Shown: one piece after another, positions 1-6,100 of the stretch
Numbering within the stretch: the first letter of the stretch is position 1
Layout: each line of letters starts with the position of its first letter
From: an uncultured Pseudomonas sp.
GTDB taxonomy: Bacteria > Pseudomonadota > Gammaproteobacteria > Pseudomonadales > Pseudomonadaceae
DNA length: 12,344 nucleotides
Reading direction: 5' to 3'
NCBI RefSeq assembly: GCF_946885885.1
Contig: NZ_CAMPHN010000129.1
Location: 1-12,344 of the forward strand
Notes under the pieces: generated by a model
Databases searched by the model: none
What the model was told of the DNA's origin: nothing
What the model saw: the letters and a program-made list of their open reading frames with translations, nothing else
Made by a program: the position numbers and the translations under genes

Positions 1-57
1 GGCCTGAGTTCGCTCGAAAGCGAAGACGACTGGAAGAAGAAGAATATCTACGACTAA
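1..57 (+). CDS. C-terminal end of an unidentified protein (partial)
   Basis: Frame 1 is open from the window edge to a TAA at 55-57 and encodes 18 residues ending in EDDWKKKNIYD. Codon choice (CTG, GGC, GAC, AAG, ATC) looks like that of the neighbouring real genes. The stop lies about 100 bp before the glutathione S-transferase on the same strand, and no terminator is visible between them. The acidic-then-lysine tail does not let me name a family. So few codons could be open by chance, so the call rests on codon use and position. Confidence 0.5.
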   Translation, partial: GLSSLESEDDWKKKNIYD

Positions 58-159
58 ATCGCCACGCGCGCGGTCGTAGGTAAAGCGCTGGCTACCCGCT
101 GGCCGGCGTCATCGAGCGAGTCGAGCAAACCTTCCAACCCCGCCCTCGAAGGAGCCCCT

Positions 160-819
160 ATGAGCCTGGTCGTTTATGGCGCCCCGCTTTCGCCATTCGT
201 GCGCAAAGTACGCCTGTTCCTCCATGAAAAAGACCTGCCGTACCAACTGGAAATAATCCTCCCCTTTGGCAAACAACCCGACTGGTACCGCGCACTCAAT
301 CCGCTCGGGCGCATCCCGGCATTTAAGGACGGCGATTTCGCCCTGGCCGACTCCAGCGTGATCTGCCAATACCTGGAGGAAAAATACACGGACCGCGCTG
401 CGCTGCTCGGCCAAAGTATCGAGCAGCGCGCACAGGTCCGCTGGCTGGAAAAATACGCCGACTACGAGCTGGCGCCCTGGACGACCTTTACCGTTTTCCG
501 CAACCGCGTACTGAAACCCAGCATTGGCAAGGCTTGCGACGAACAGGCGGTACAGCAGGCACTGGCCGAGAAGCTGCCCGCGCACTTGGACTACCTGGCG
601 AAAGTACTGGGCGATGCCGAGTATCTGGTCGGCGACAGTATGACCCTGGCCGACCTGGCATTTGCCTGCCAGGTGATCAACATGGCCCACGGCGGGGAAG
701 TAATCGATGAACAACGCTGGCCAAATTTAGTGGCCCTGTATGAACGTATCCGGGCACGGCCATCGGTGCAGGCCGTGCTGCCGCAGGAGCAGGCTGTCGT
801 GGCGAAAATGCGCGGCTGA
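160..819 (+). CDS. Glutathione S-transferase family protein
   Basis: Predicted cytosolic GST of 219 residues, a normal length for the family. The N-terminal thioredoxin-like domain (about 1-78) begins with a beta strand followed by Ser11-Pro-Phe at the usual catalytic Ser/Cys position. It has the cis-proline loop IPAF (52-55, Pro53) and the glutathione-binding Asp-Ser-Ser (64-66). The C-terminal all-alpha domain contains GDSMTLADL, the N-capping box and hydrophobic staple typical of GSTs. The ATG at 160 follows AAGGAG at 149-154 with five bases between. GSTs conjugate or reduce electrophiles with glutathione; the physiological substrate cannot be read from sequence. It converges on the ATPase gene, with 7 bp between the stop codons. 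From memory it corresponds in position to P. aeruginosa PA2821. Confidence 0.93.
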   Translation: MSLVVYGAPLSPFVRKVRLFLHEKDLPYQLEIILPFGKQPDWYRALNPLGRIPAFKDGDFALADSSVICQYLEEKYTDRAALLGQSIEQRAQVRWLEKYADYELAPWTTFTVFRNRVLKPSIGKACDEQAVQQALAEKLPAHLDYLAKVLGDAEYLVGDSMTLADLAFACQVINMAHGGEVIDEQRWPNLVALYERIRARPSVQAVLPQEQAVVAKMRG

Positions 820-826
820 GCGGCGA

Positions 827-1717
827 TCAGCCCTGTCGCGCCAGCAACTCGAGCCCGACCCATTGCCGGGCGAACTGGTAAGCGCAGCGCCCATTACGGT
901 TGCCGCGTGCCAGGGCGAAACGAATCGCGGCTTTCTCCAAGCCTTCGCTCCATCGCCAATCCAGTCCGGCTGCAGCGGCCTGCACACCGACCCAGTGACG
1001 CACCACGGCGAGAAAATGGTCCTGAGCGAAGGGATAGAAAGACAACCACAAACCAAAGCGGTCCGAGAGGGCAATTTTGTCCTCCACCGCTTCGTTCGGA
1101 TGCAGTTCGCCATCGACCATCTGCCAGTTTTCGTTGTCGCTTTGCTTCTCCGGAAGCAAATGCCGACGGTTCGAGGTGGCGTAGAGCAACACGTTTTCCG
1201 GCGCCCGCTCCAGCGAACCGTCCAGCACGGTTTTCAACATGCGGTAATCGCCCTCGCCCGCCTCGAACGACAGGTCGTCGCAAAACAGCACGAAGCGCTG
1301 CGGCAGCTCGACCAACTGCTCGACCACCCGCGGCAGATCCGCCAGGTGATCGCGCTCGATCTCGATCAGGCGTAAACCCTGTTCGGCATACTCCGCCAGC
1401 AGCGCCCTGACCAGCGACGACTTGCCGGTGCCGCGCGCGCCCCAGAGCAAGGCATGATTGGCCGGCAAGCCTCGAACGAATTGCCGGGTGTTGCGCGCCA
1501 GTTGCTCGCGCTGGTTATCCACCCCGATCAAATCGCTCAAACTCATGTCCAGCGCCACCCGCAACGGCTGCAAATAGCCGCCACGCCCTTCGCGGTGCCA
1601 GCGCGCCGCCAGGCTCTGCCGCCAATCGACGTCGGCGGGCACAGCCGGCAATAACGGCTCGATGCGCTCCAGCAACATTTCGGCACGCACTAAGAAATTG
1701 CTCAAACGCTCATCCAC
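827..1717 (-). CDS. DUF815-type AAA+ ATPase (P-loop ATP-binding protein)
   Basis: Protein of 296 residues with a clear P-loop: Walker A GARGTGKSS at 93-101, a Walker B-like strand FVLFCDDL at 142-149, and a sensor-1 type ATSN at 180-183. A LSDRF motif follows farther downstream, where an arginine finger often sits. The region from about 50 to 290 has the look of the DUF815 family (PF05673), single-domain AAA+ proteins of unknown cellular role. No signal peptide or membrane segment is visible, so it should be cytosolic. The start is GTG at 1717-1715: AAGGAG (complement of 1724-1729) lies six bases upstream, and the nearby ATG at 1713-1711 is out of frame. It is divergent from sagS and converges on the GST. 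It may load or remodel a partner protein, but the sequence names none. Confidence 0.9.
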   Translation of the reverse strand: MDERLSNFLVRAEMLLERIEPLLPAVPADVDWRQSLAARWHREGRGGYLQPLRVALDMSLSDLIGVDNQREQLARNTRQFVRGLPANHALLWGARGTGKSSLVRALLAEYAEQGLRLIEIERDHLADLPRVVEQLVELPQRFVLFCDDLSFEAGEGDYRMLKTVLDGSLERAPENVLLYATSNRRHLLPEKQSDNENWQMVDGELHPNEAVEDKIALSDRFGLWLSFYPFAQDHFLAVVRHWVGVQAAAAGLDWRWSEGLEKAAIRFALARGNRNGRCAYQFARQWVGLELLARQG

Positions 1718-1818
1718 GTTGTACTCCTTCGGGTTGCAACCCTGTGACGGCCTCTGCCAACTGATAAAACAGATGGGCTATGCTTGGCAGGCAAACGAAT
1801 ACGGGAACTCTCTCATCT

Positions 1819-4140
1819 ATGGATATCGCGCTCACCCAACGCCTGTCGTTCAAACAGGCTGGTTTGACCGTTCTGGTAGCGTTTATCCTCGGCACAGTAC
1901 TCAGCCTGATTCAAGTGGGTGTCGATTATGCCAGTGAAGACGCCTCCATCGACCGCGAGATTCATGCGCTGATCGCTATCAGCCATAACCCGGCTGCGCG
2001 TATCGCCTACAACATCGACAGCGAATTGGCGCAGGAGCTGGTGTTGGGCCTGTTGCGCTCGCCCGCGGTGATCAGCGCGCAGATCATCGACAACAGCGGG
2101 CTGATGCTGGCCAGCGTCAGCCGTCCGCCGATGGAAAGCCCATACCGGGTATTCAGCGATTTCCTCTTCGGTGAGCGCCGCTACTTCGAAAACGCGCTTT
2201 TCGTCAGCCACGCGCCCGGCGAGGCGCTCGGCGAACTGCGCCTCGAAGTCGACACTTTCGCCTTCGGCAACCATTTCCTGCGCCGCTCGATGCTCACCAT
2301 GGTGACCGGTTTCGCCCGCACCCTGGCGCTCTCGCTGATTCTTCTGGTGCTGTTCTACTTCATGCTGACCAAACCGCTGATCACGGTGATCCGCGCACTC
2401 AGCGAGCGCGACTTGCGCACCCCCGACCACAGCAAACTGCCTTGCCCGCCAGGGCATGAGCGCGATGAAATCGGCATTCTGGTCAATGTGGCGAACCAGC
2501 AGCTATCGAGCATCACCACCGAAATCGAGCACAGACGCGAGGCCGAGGATCGTCTCACCCAGTACCTCGGCGAGCTGGAAAACATCGTCTCGGCGCGCAC
2601 CAACGAACTGAAAGCGACCAATGCCCGACTGATCGACTCCAACAAAGAGCTGGAAAAGGCCCGCCGCGATGCCCTCGATACCGCCCAGGCGCGTTCCGCG
2701 TTTCTGGCCAATATGAGCCATGAGATCCGTACGCCGCTCAACGGTCTGCTCGGCATGCTGTCCCTGGCCCTCGACAGCGCCGTGAATGGCGAGCAACGCC
2801 AGCAACTATCGATTGCCCACGATTCGGGGAAAATCCTCGTCGAATTGCTCAACGACATCCTCGATCTGTCGAAATACGAAGCCGGGCAACTGGTGCTGGA
2901 AAGCATTCCCTTCGACCTCGGCACGCTGGTCGAAGAGACCGCCAGCCTGCTTTCGCAAAACACCGCGCCGGGCGTCGAACTGACCTGCCTGATCGATCCG
3001 CAACTACCTGCACAAGTGCTCGGCGATCCGACGCGAGTGCGCCAGATCGCCAGCAACCTGCTGTCCAATGCCTTGAAATTCACCCGCTCCGGGCGGGTCG
3101 ATGTGCGGGTCGATGCCAGCCCGGGCGGCGCCCGGATCATTGTCCGCGACACCGGCATCGGCATCGCCGACGAAGCGCAGGCACGGATTTTCCAACCCTT
3201 CGCCCAAGCCGGTGTCGATATCACCCGGCAATTCGGCGGCACCGGCCTAGGCCTGGCCCTGACCCGGCGCCTGTGCGAAGCCATGGACGGGAAACTCAGC
3301 CTCCATTCCAGGGAAGATGCCGGCAGCGAATTCTGCGCCGAGCTGCCGCTGCCGAGCCACACCCCGGCGAGCGCACTGCCCAAGCTCACGGGCCGGGTGG
3401 TGGCGCTTGTCGCAAGCGATTCGGGCCTGAGCGAACTATTGAACAGCCTGCTTCCGCGCTGGGGGCTGGAGTATCTGCAGATCGACAGTTGCGACGACAT
3501 CGAAGGGCTCGGCGCCGACCTGCTGATCAGCGATCGCTCGGAGAGCCTGGCCGCACTGCGCGCTGGTCATCAGTGCGCGATTCTGCTGATCAGCGCGCAC
3601 GCCGACTTCCTGCCCGGCGACCAAGCCGAAGCCCTGGCCCCGCTCGAACAACTGGCCCGCCCACTGTCGCGCAAAACCTTGCTCCAGGCGCTACGCCGCG
3701 GCTTGCATCTGCCCGAGGAAAACCTCCCATCGCCGGCGCTGCACGAGCAACACATCAGAACCCAGGCACGGGTGCTGCTGGTGGAAGACAACCCGGTCAA
3801 CCAACTGGTCGCCAAAGGCATGTTGATCAAACTCGGCTGCGAGGTACTGATCGCCCAGCATGGCGCCGAAGCACTCAAGCAGTTGGAGCAGCACGCAGTC
3901 GACCTGGTGCTGATGGACTGCAATATGCCGGTAATGGATGGCTACGAAGCCTCACGACGCATTCGTCGGAGCAAGCTCTACGCGGACGTGCCGATCATCG
4001 CCCTGACCGCCAACGCCCTGGCCGACGAACGCGAACGCTGCCGCGCCGCCGGCATGAACGACTACCTGGCCAAACCGTTCCGCCGCGAGGAGTTGGCCAC
4101 GCTGCTCGACCAATGGCTACCGGCTAACGCGGAGCCATAA
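1819..4140 (+). CDS. sagS: Hybrid sensor histidine kinase/response regulator, SagS-like
   Basis: Inner-membrane hybrid kinase, 773 residues from this ATG. TM1 is about 16-34, a periplasmic sensory domain about 35-165, and TM2 about 168-184, followed by a HAMP-like linker and a coiled coil (about 236-287). The HisKA domain has SHEIRTP with phospho-His301. The HATPase_c domain has the N box (Asn417), DTGIGI from Asp444 and GGTGLGL near 473. A degenerate receiver (about 526-630) precedes a full receiver with Glu656-Asp657, phospho-Asp700, Thr730 and Lys752. There is no Hpt domain, so the phosphorelay needs a separate phosphotransferase; P. aeruginosa SagS is reported to act through HptB and BfiS in the switch to biofilm growth. 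An in-frame ATG at 1780 would add 13 residues. I prefer 1819 because a short N-terminus before TM1 is normal, but neither start has a strong ribosome site. The 3' end overlaps ospR by 17 bp, tail to tail. Confidence 0.92.
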   Translation: MDIALTQRLSFKQAGLTVLVAFILGTVLSLIQVGVDYASEDASIDREIHALIAISHNPAARIAYNIDSELAQELVLGLLRSPAVISAQIIDNSGLMLASVSRPPMESPYRVFSDFLFGERRYFENALFVSHAPGEALGELRLEVDTFAFGNHFLRRSMLTMVTGFARTLALSLILLVLFYFMLTKPLITVIRALSERDLRTPDHSKLPCPPGHERDEIGILVNVANQQLSSITTEIEHRREAEDRLTQYLGELENIVSARTNELKATNARLIDSNKELEKARRDALDTAQARSAFLANMSHEIRTPLNGLLGMLSLALDSAVNGEQRQQLSIAHDSGKILVELLNDILDLSKYEAGQLVLESIPFDLGTLVEETASLLSQNTAPGVELTCLIDPQLPAQVLGDPTRVRQIASNLLSNALKFTRSGRVDVRVDASPGGARIIVRDTGIGIADEAQARIFQPFAQAGVDITRQFGGTGLGLALTRRLCEAMDGKLSLHSREDAGSEFCAELPLPSHTPASALPKLTGRVVALVASDSGLSELLNSLLPRWGLEYLQIDSCDDIEGLGADLLISDRSESLAALRAGHQCAILLISAHADFLPGDQAEALAPLEQLARPLSRKTLLQALRRGLHLPEENLPSPALHEQHIRTQARVLLVEDNPVNQLVAKGMLIKLGCEVLIAQHGAEALKQLEQHAVDLVLMDCNMPVMDGYEASRRIRRSKLYADVPIIALTANALADERERCRAAGMNDYLAKPFRREELATLLDQWLPANAEP

Positions 4141-4594
4141 AGCGCTCGAGCAATTGCCCGACGCGGTTGCGCAGTTCGGCCATCTCATCCAGATCGACGC
4201 CGTGTTCGCAGAGCAATTGCTGCTTGAGCGGCAGTACTTGCTCGCGCAACGCCTGACCGGCCTCGGTCAGGGCCAGGTGCACCTCGCGCTCGTCGTCGCT
4301 CGAACGCTTGCGCAACAATAAACCCAATTGATCCAAACGCTTGAGCAGCGGCGTCAGGGTGCCCGAATCGAGCAGCAGACGTTCGCCCAAGGCCTTCACC
4401 GTCGGCTGCGCGGGCGGTGCCTCCTGCCACTCCCAGAGCACCAGCATCGCCAGGTATTGCGGGTAGGTCAGATGCAAGCGATCGAGCATCGGCTTGTATC
4501 CGCGAATCACCGCCCTTGAAGCCGCATACAGCTTGAAGCACAGCTGATTGTCGAGCTGCAGCGCCGGGTCTAGATCGGACAGGTGCCGGCTCAT
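4124..4594 (-). CDS. ospR: MarR/OhrR-family thiol-based redox regulator, OspR-like
   Basis: Cytosolic DNA-binding protein of 156 residues. The N-terminus LDNQLCFKLYAASRAV, with Cys19, is the OhrR-type peroxide-sensing helix. LTYPQYLAML (42-51) and the winged helix (about 65-110; LLDSGTLTPLLKRL recognition helix, DDEREVHLALT wing) complete a MarR fold. Cys129 near the C-terminus gives a 2-Cys pattern; the spacing of 110 equals that of Cys24/Cys134 which I recall for P. aeruginosa OspR. In this family the reduced dimer represses DNA, and oxidation of the N-terminal Cys to an inter-subunit disulfide releases it. The ATG at 4594-4592 overlaps the gpx stop as ATGA, so the two are translationally coupled. 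The next gene upstream being a peroxidase makes gpx the obvious target. A plain OhrR remains possible, but no ohr gene is in the window. Confidence 0.9.
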   Translation of the reverse strand: MSRHLSDLDPALQLDNQLCFKLYAASRAVIRGYKPMLDRLHLTYPQYLAMLVLWEWQEAPPAQPTVKALGERLLLDSGTLTPLLKRLDQLGLLLRKRSSDDEREVHLALTEAGQALREQVLPLKQQLLCEHGVDLDEMAELRNRVGQLLERFMAPR

Positions 4595-5076
4595 TTCAGC
4601 AGCGCTTCGATCTCGGCAGTCAGCTCTTCAGGCTTGGTGGTCGGCGCGAAACGCTTGATCACCTGGCCATCGGCACTGACCAGGAACTTGGTGAAGTTCC
4701 ACTTCACGCCCTGACTGCCCAGCAAGCCCGGCGCACGTTTTTTCAGGTCGACGAACAGCGGATGGGCGTTGCTGCCGTTGACGTCGATTTTCTTGAACAG
4801 CGGGAAGCTGACGCCGAAATTCAGCTCGCAGAATTCGCTGATCGCACCTTCGTTGCCGGGCTCCTGCTTACCGAACTGGTTGCAGGGGAAACCCAGGACC
4901 ACCAGACCCTGGTCCTTGTATTTCTGCCACAGGGCTTCCAGGCCCTTGTACTGAGGGGTGAAACCGCACTTGCTGGCGGTATTGACCACAAGCGTGGCCT
5001 TGCCGCCGAAATCGGCCAAGGTCTTTTGCTCGCCTTTGATGGTGGTGCAGGGAATGCTCAGAAGTTCGTTGCTCAT
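4591..5076 (-). CDS. gpx: Glutathione peroxidase family protein (thioredoxin/glutathione peroxidase)
   Basis: Protein of 161 residues, typical for bacterial non-selenium GPx. It reduces hydrogen peroxide and organic hydroperoxides. The peroxidatic cysteine is Cys37 in NTASKCGFTPQY. The other members of the catalytic tetrad are visible: Gln71 in the FGKQEPG segment, and Trp126-Asn127 in KWNFTKFLV. FPCNQF (63-68) is intact. Cys83 in the EFCELNFGVSF helix sits where thioredoxin-dependent GPx proteins keep the resolving cysteine, so reduction by thioredoxin is more likely than by glutathione. No signal peptide is seen. It is the first gene of a two-gene unit with ospR (ATGA overlap), and its upstream region carries a 24-bp palindrome, which suggests peroxide-inducible autoregulation by OspR. 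Confidence 0.95.
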   Translation of the reverse strand: MSNELLSIPCTTIKGEQKTLADFGGKATLVVNTASKCGFTPQYKGLEALWQKYKDQGLVVLGFPCNQFGKQEPGNEGAISEFCELNFGVSFPLFKKIDVNGSNAHPLFVDLKKRAPGLLGSQGVKWNFTKFLVSADGQVIKRFAPTTKPEELTAEIEALLK

Positions 5077-5120
5077 AAGGGTCGTCCGCGCTGAGGAAAG
5101 GGGAAAACAAAATAGCGACC

Positions 5121-5144
5121 AATTAAATTGCGTGCAATCTAATT
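5121..5144. promoter_or_regulatory. Probable OspR/OhrR operator upstream of gpx-ospR
   Basis: Arms AATTAAATTGC (5121-5131) and GCAATCTAATT (5134-5144) are separated by GT. Comparing one arm with the reverse complement of the other gives 10 of 11 matching bases. An AT-rich palindrome around TTGC-N2-GCAA fits MarR/OhrR-type operators. It lies 45-68 bp before the gpx start codon. Reading leftward, TTGACG (5166-5161) is a good -35, and the -10 region then falls at about 5144-5136, inside the palindrome, so a bound repressor would block the promoter. Confidence 0.7.
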
Positions 5145-5147
5145 ACA

Positions 5148-5175
5148 GAGAAATAAGGCCCGTCAATGACGGGCC
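5148..5175 (-). terminator. Intrinsic terminator downstream of msrB
   Basis: On the minus strand GGCCCGT and ACGGGCC pair perfectly across a five-base loop (5157-5175). A T-rich stretch, TTATTTCTC, follows. It lies about 90 bp after the msrB stop and just before the gpx promoter region, so it separates msrB transcription from gpx-ospR. The plus strand has no T run after the stem. Confidence 0.7.
5161..5166 (-). promoter_or_regulatory. Candidate -35 of the gpx-ospR promoter
   Basis: TTGACG on the minus strand matches the sigma-70 -35 consensus at five of six positions. The -10 is uncertain: ATTAGA with 17-bp spacing and TAGATT with 19-bp spacing are both weak, and both lie inside the operator palindrome. 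The -35 sits in the 3' arm of the msrB terminator hairpin. An alternative promoter lies just downstream: TTGCAC at 5136-5131, then 17 bp, then TATTTT at 5113-5108. Confidence 0.4.
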
Positions 5176-5267
5176 ACAGCACAGTCGTTATGACACTTGA
5201 TAGGAGCCAGCGTGCTGGAGATAGGCAACAAGCGATAGACGGTAGCCAACAAGCCGCCCTTCCCGTC

Positions 5268-5669
5268 TCAGGCCCCGGCTTTGGGCACCAGCTTCAGCGA
5301 TGCGGAATTGATGCAGTAGCGCAAACCGGTCGGGGCCGGGCCGTCGGGAAACACGTGGCCCAGGTGGGCATCGCATTTCGCGCATTTGACTTCGATGCGG
5401 TGCATCCCATGGCTGAAGTCGTCCAGGCTGCTGATCGCCTCCTTGCTCATCGGCTGAAAATAGCTGGGCCAGCCGCTGCCCGAGTCGAACTTCGCGTCAG
5501 AGTCGAACAATGCGGTGCCGCAGCAGGCGCAGTGGTAAATGCCCGGCACTTTGCTGTCGTGATATTCGCCGGTAAAGGCGCGCTCGGTACCGCCCAGGCG
5601 GCACACATGAAACTGCTCCTCGGAAAGCTCTTCGCGCCAGGCTTCCAGGGGTTTCTCCAGCTTGTCCAT
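5268..5669 (-). CDS. msrB: Peptide-methionine (R)-S-oxide reductase MsrB
   Basis: Cytosolic repair enzyme of 133 residues that reduces the R-form of methionine sulfoxide in proteins. The catalytic cysteine is Cys119 in RYCINS. The structural zinc site is present as Cys47/Cys50 and Cys96/Cys99 (CxxC pairs). SGSGWPSY (63-70) and HLGHVFPDG (102-110) are family signatures. Where many MsrB proteins have a resolving Cys before GWPS, this one has serine. It therefore probably uses another cysteine or direct reduction. The start at 5669 is supported by TGAGGA (complement of 5678-5683) eight bases upstream; a longer in-frame reading that starts at 5828 would run through hairpins and tandem repeats and is not credible. 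It is separated from gpx by a terminator but belongs to the same redox-defence group. Confidence 0.95.
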   Translation of the reverse strand: MDKLEKPLEAWREELSEEQFHVCRLGGTERAFTGEYHDSKVPGIYHCACCGTALFDSDAKFDSGSGWPSYFQPMSKEAISSLDDFSHGMHRIEVKCAKCDAHLGHVFPDGPAPTGLRYCINSASLKLVPKAGA

Positions 5670-5688
5670 AAACAAAATCCTCAATAGG

Positions 5689-5711
5689 AAAAATCGCCGG
5701 GAGCGATTTTT
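5689..5711 (-). repeat. Hairpin in the msrB leader
   Basis: A perfect 9-bp stem (5689-5697 with 5703-5711) has a five-base loop. Both flanks are A/T runs, so it resembles a weak intrinsic terminator on either strand. It lies five bases upstream of the msrB Shine-Dalgarno sequence, where it could attenuate transcription or influence ribosome access. It could equally be part of a dispersed Pseudomonas repeat, since the next hairpin (GTCGC 5715-5719 / GCGAC 5726-5730) follows directly. Confidence 0.5.
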
Positions 5712-5745
5712 AACGTCGCGCAGCGGCGACCCGCAGGGTGGCGGC

Positions 5746-5785
5746 CATGGATGGCACGCCATAAACATGGATGGCACGCCATAAA
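5746..5785. repeat. Perfect 20-bp tandem duplication, each unit with a short palindrome
   Basis: Units 5746-5765 and 5766-5785 are identical over 20 bp. Each contains ATGGC-AC-GCCAT (5750-5761 and 5770-5781), an inverted repeat with 5-bp arms. The palindromes are exactly 20 bp apart, close to two helical turns. They lie about 80-115 bp upstream of the msrB start, so they could be paired operator sites. A slipped-strand duplication inside a dispersed repeat is the simpler alternative. Confidence 0.6.
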
Positions 5786-5850
5786 AAAGGCTATGTACCA
5801 ATAGCGTGTTGCGTTCGGCTATCGCCACTGAGTTTAAGGCGGTCTGGATC

Positions 5851-5914
5851 CGTAGGGTGCGCCATGCGCACCAGTGATTCGTCGCCTGCGGTGGTGCGCA
5901 CGGCGCACCCTACG
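5851..5914. repeat. Dispersed Pseudomonas-type inverted repeat, 23-bp arms
   Basis: The left arm (5851-5873, beginning CGTAGGGTGCGCC) and right arm (5892-5914) are reverse complements at 22 of 23 positions, with an 18-base loop. Repeats with this GTAGGGTGCGCC...GGCGCACCCTAC form are, from general knowledge, scattered through many Pseudomonas genomes between genes. No transposase is nearby, so it is best treated as a non-autonomous REP/MITE-like element. Confidence 0.8.
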
Positions 5915-5928
5915 TGTTGCACGGCGAT

Positions 5929-5963
5929 AAGCCCAACGAGGCATGCCGATGCCTGTTGGGCTT
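5929..5963. repeat. Inverted repeat, 14-15-bp arms with one bulge
   Basis: The arm at 5929-5943 (AAGCCCAACGAGGCA) pairs with 5950-5963 (TGCCTGTTGGGCTT) across six bases, with one bulged base. It starts 15 bp after the previous inverted repeat. Its right arm merges into the GTTGGGCTTCG...CAACCTAC element at 5955-5986. Confidence 0.7.
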
Positions 5964-5986
5964 CGCTGCGCTCAGCGCCAACCTAC
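5955..5986. repeat. Dispersed GTTGGGCTTCG...CCAACCTAC element, copy 1
   Basis: This stretch runs from GTTGGGCTTCG to CCAACCTAC, with GTTGG and CCAAC able to pair. A diverged copy with the same order of blocks (TTGGGCTTCG, GGCTCAGC, CGACCTAC) lies at 9162-9192, so the element is repeated within this window. Similar sequences are common between Pseudomonas genes. Confidence 0.6.
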
Positions 5987-6021
5987 CCAGTGCATGCAAC
6001 ATCTAACGGGTACAGAGCCAT

Positions 6022-6057
6022 AAAAAAAGCCCGACCAGTACCTTTGCCAAGATCGGG
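6022..6057 (-). terminator. Orphan leftward intrinsic terminator
   Basis: On the minus strand CCCGATC and GGTCGGG pair over 7 bp including one G-T wobble, across a 14-base loop, followed by C and seven T residues (complement of 6022-6028). The wobble works only on the minus-strand RNA. No minus-strand gene lies immediately to its right, so it would end either a small RNA, antisense transcription from alaA, or nothing. It may be a relic of a lost gene. Confidence 0.45.
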
Positions 6058-6071
6058 TCGCCACGTATGAT
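6044..6071 (+). promoter_or_regulatory. Likely sigma-70 promoter of alaA
   Basis: TTGCCA (6044-6049, five of six matches to TTGACA) and TATGAT (6066-6071, five of six to TATAAT) are 16 bp apart. Transcription would start near 6078 and give a 5' leader of about 210 bases before the alaA start. The -35 lies in the loop of the leftward terminator hairpin. Confidence 0.5.
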
Positions 6072-6100
6072 TCGACCCCAGTCTGTCACCGGCGTTACAC

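Noticed and set aside
58..159. Possible promoter or small gene between the left-edge gene and the GST
   Set aside because: Only the GST ribosome site is clear; no convincing -35/-10 pair, hairpin or open frame was seen in about 100 bp.
740..1375. 211-codon plus-strand frame opposite the DUF815 ATPase
   Set aside because: No domain signature, and the minus-strand frame has Walker A, Walker B and a proper ribosome site.
2355..3500. 381-codon open frame on the minus strand opposite sagS
   Set aside because: It is serine/arginine-rich with no recognisable domain, and lies across a kinase with every expected motif; it is a by-product of high-GC codon bias.
3273..4127. 284-codon plus-strand frame overlapping the receiver half of sagS
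   Set aside because: Arginine-rich shadow frame; the SagS frame holds intact HATPase and receiver motifs over the same bases.
5670..5828. N-terminal extension of MsrB to 186 residues
   Set aside because: The extension would translate a hairpin and part of the tandem repeat; the internal ATG at 5669 has a well-placed TGAGGA and gives the normal family length.
5746..5986. Possible CRISPR-like repeat array
   Set aside because: Only two directly adjacent 20-bp units without spacers and no cas genes; the remaining repeats are inverted and of different sequence.
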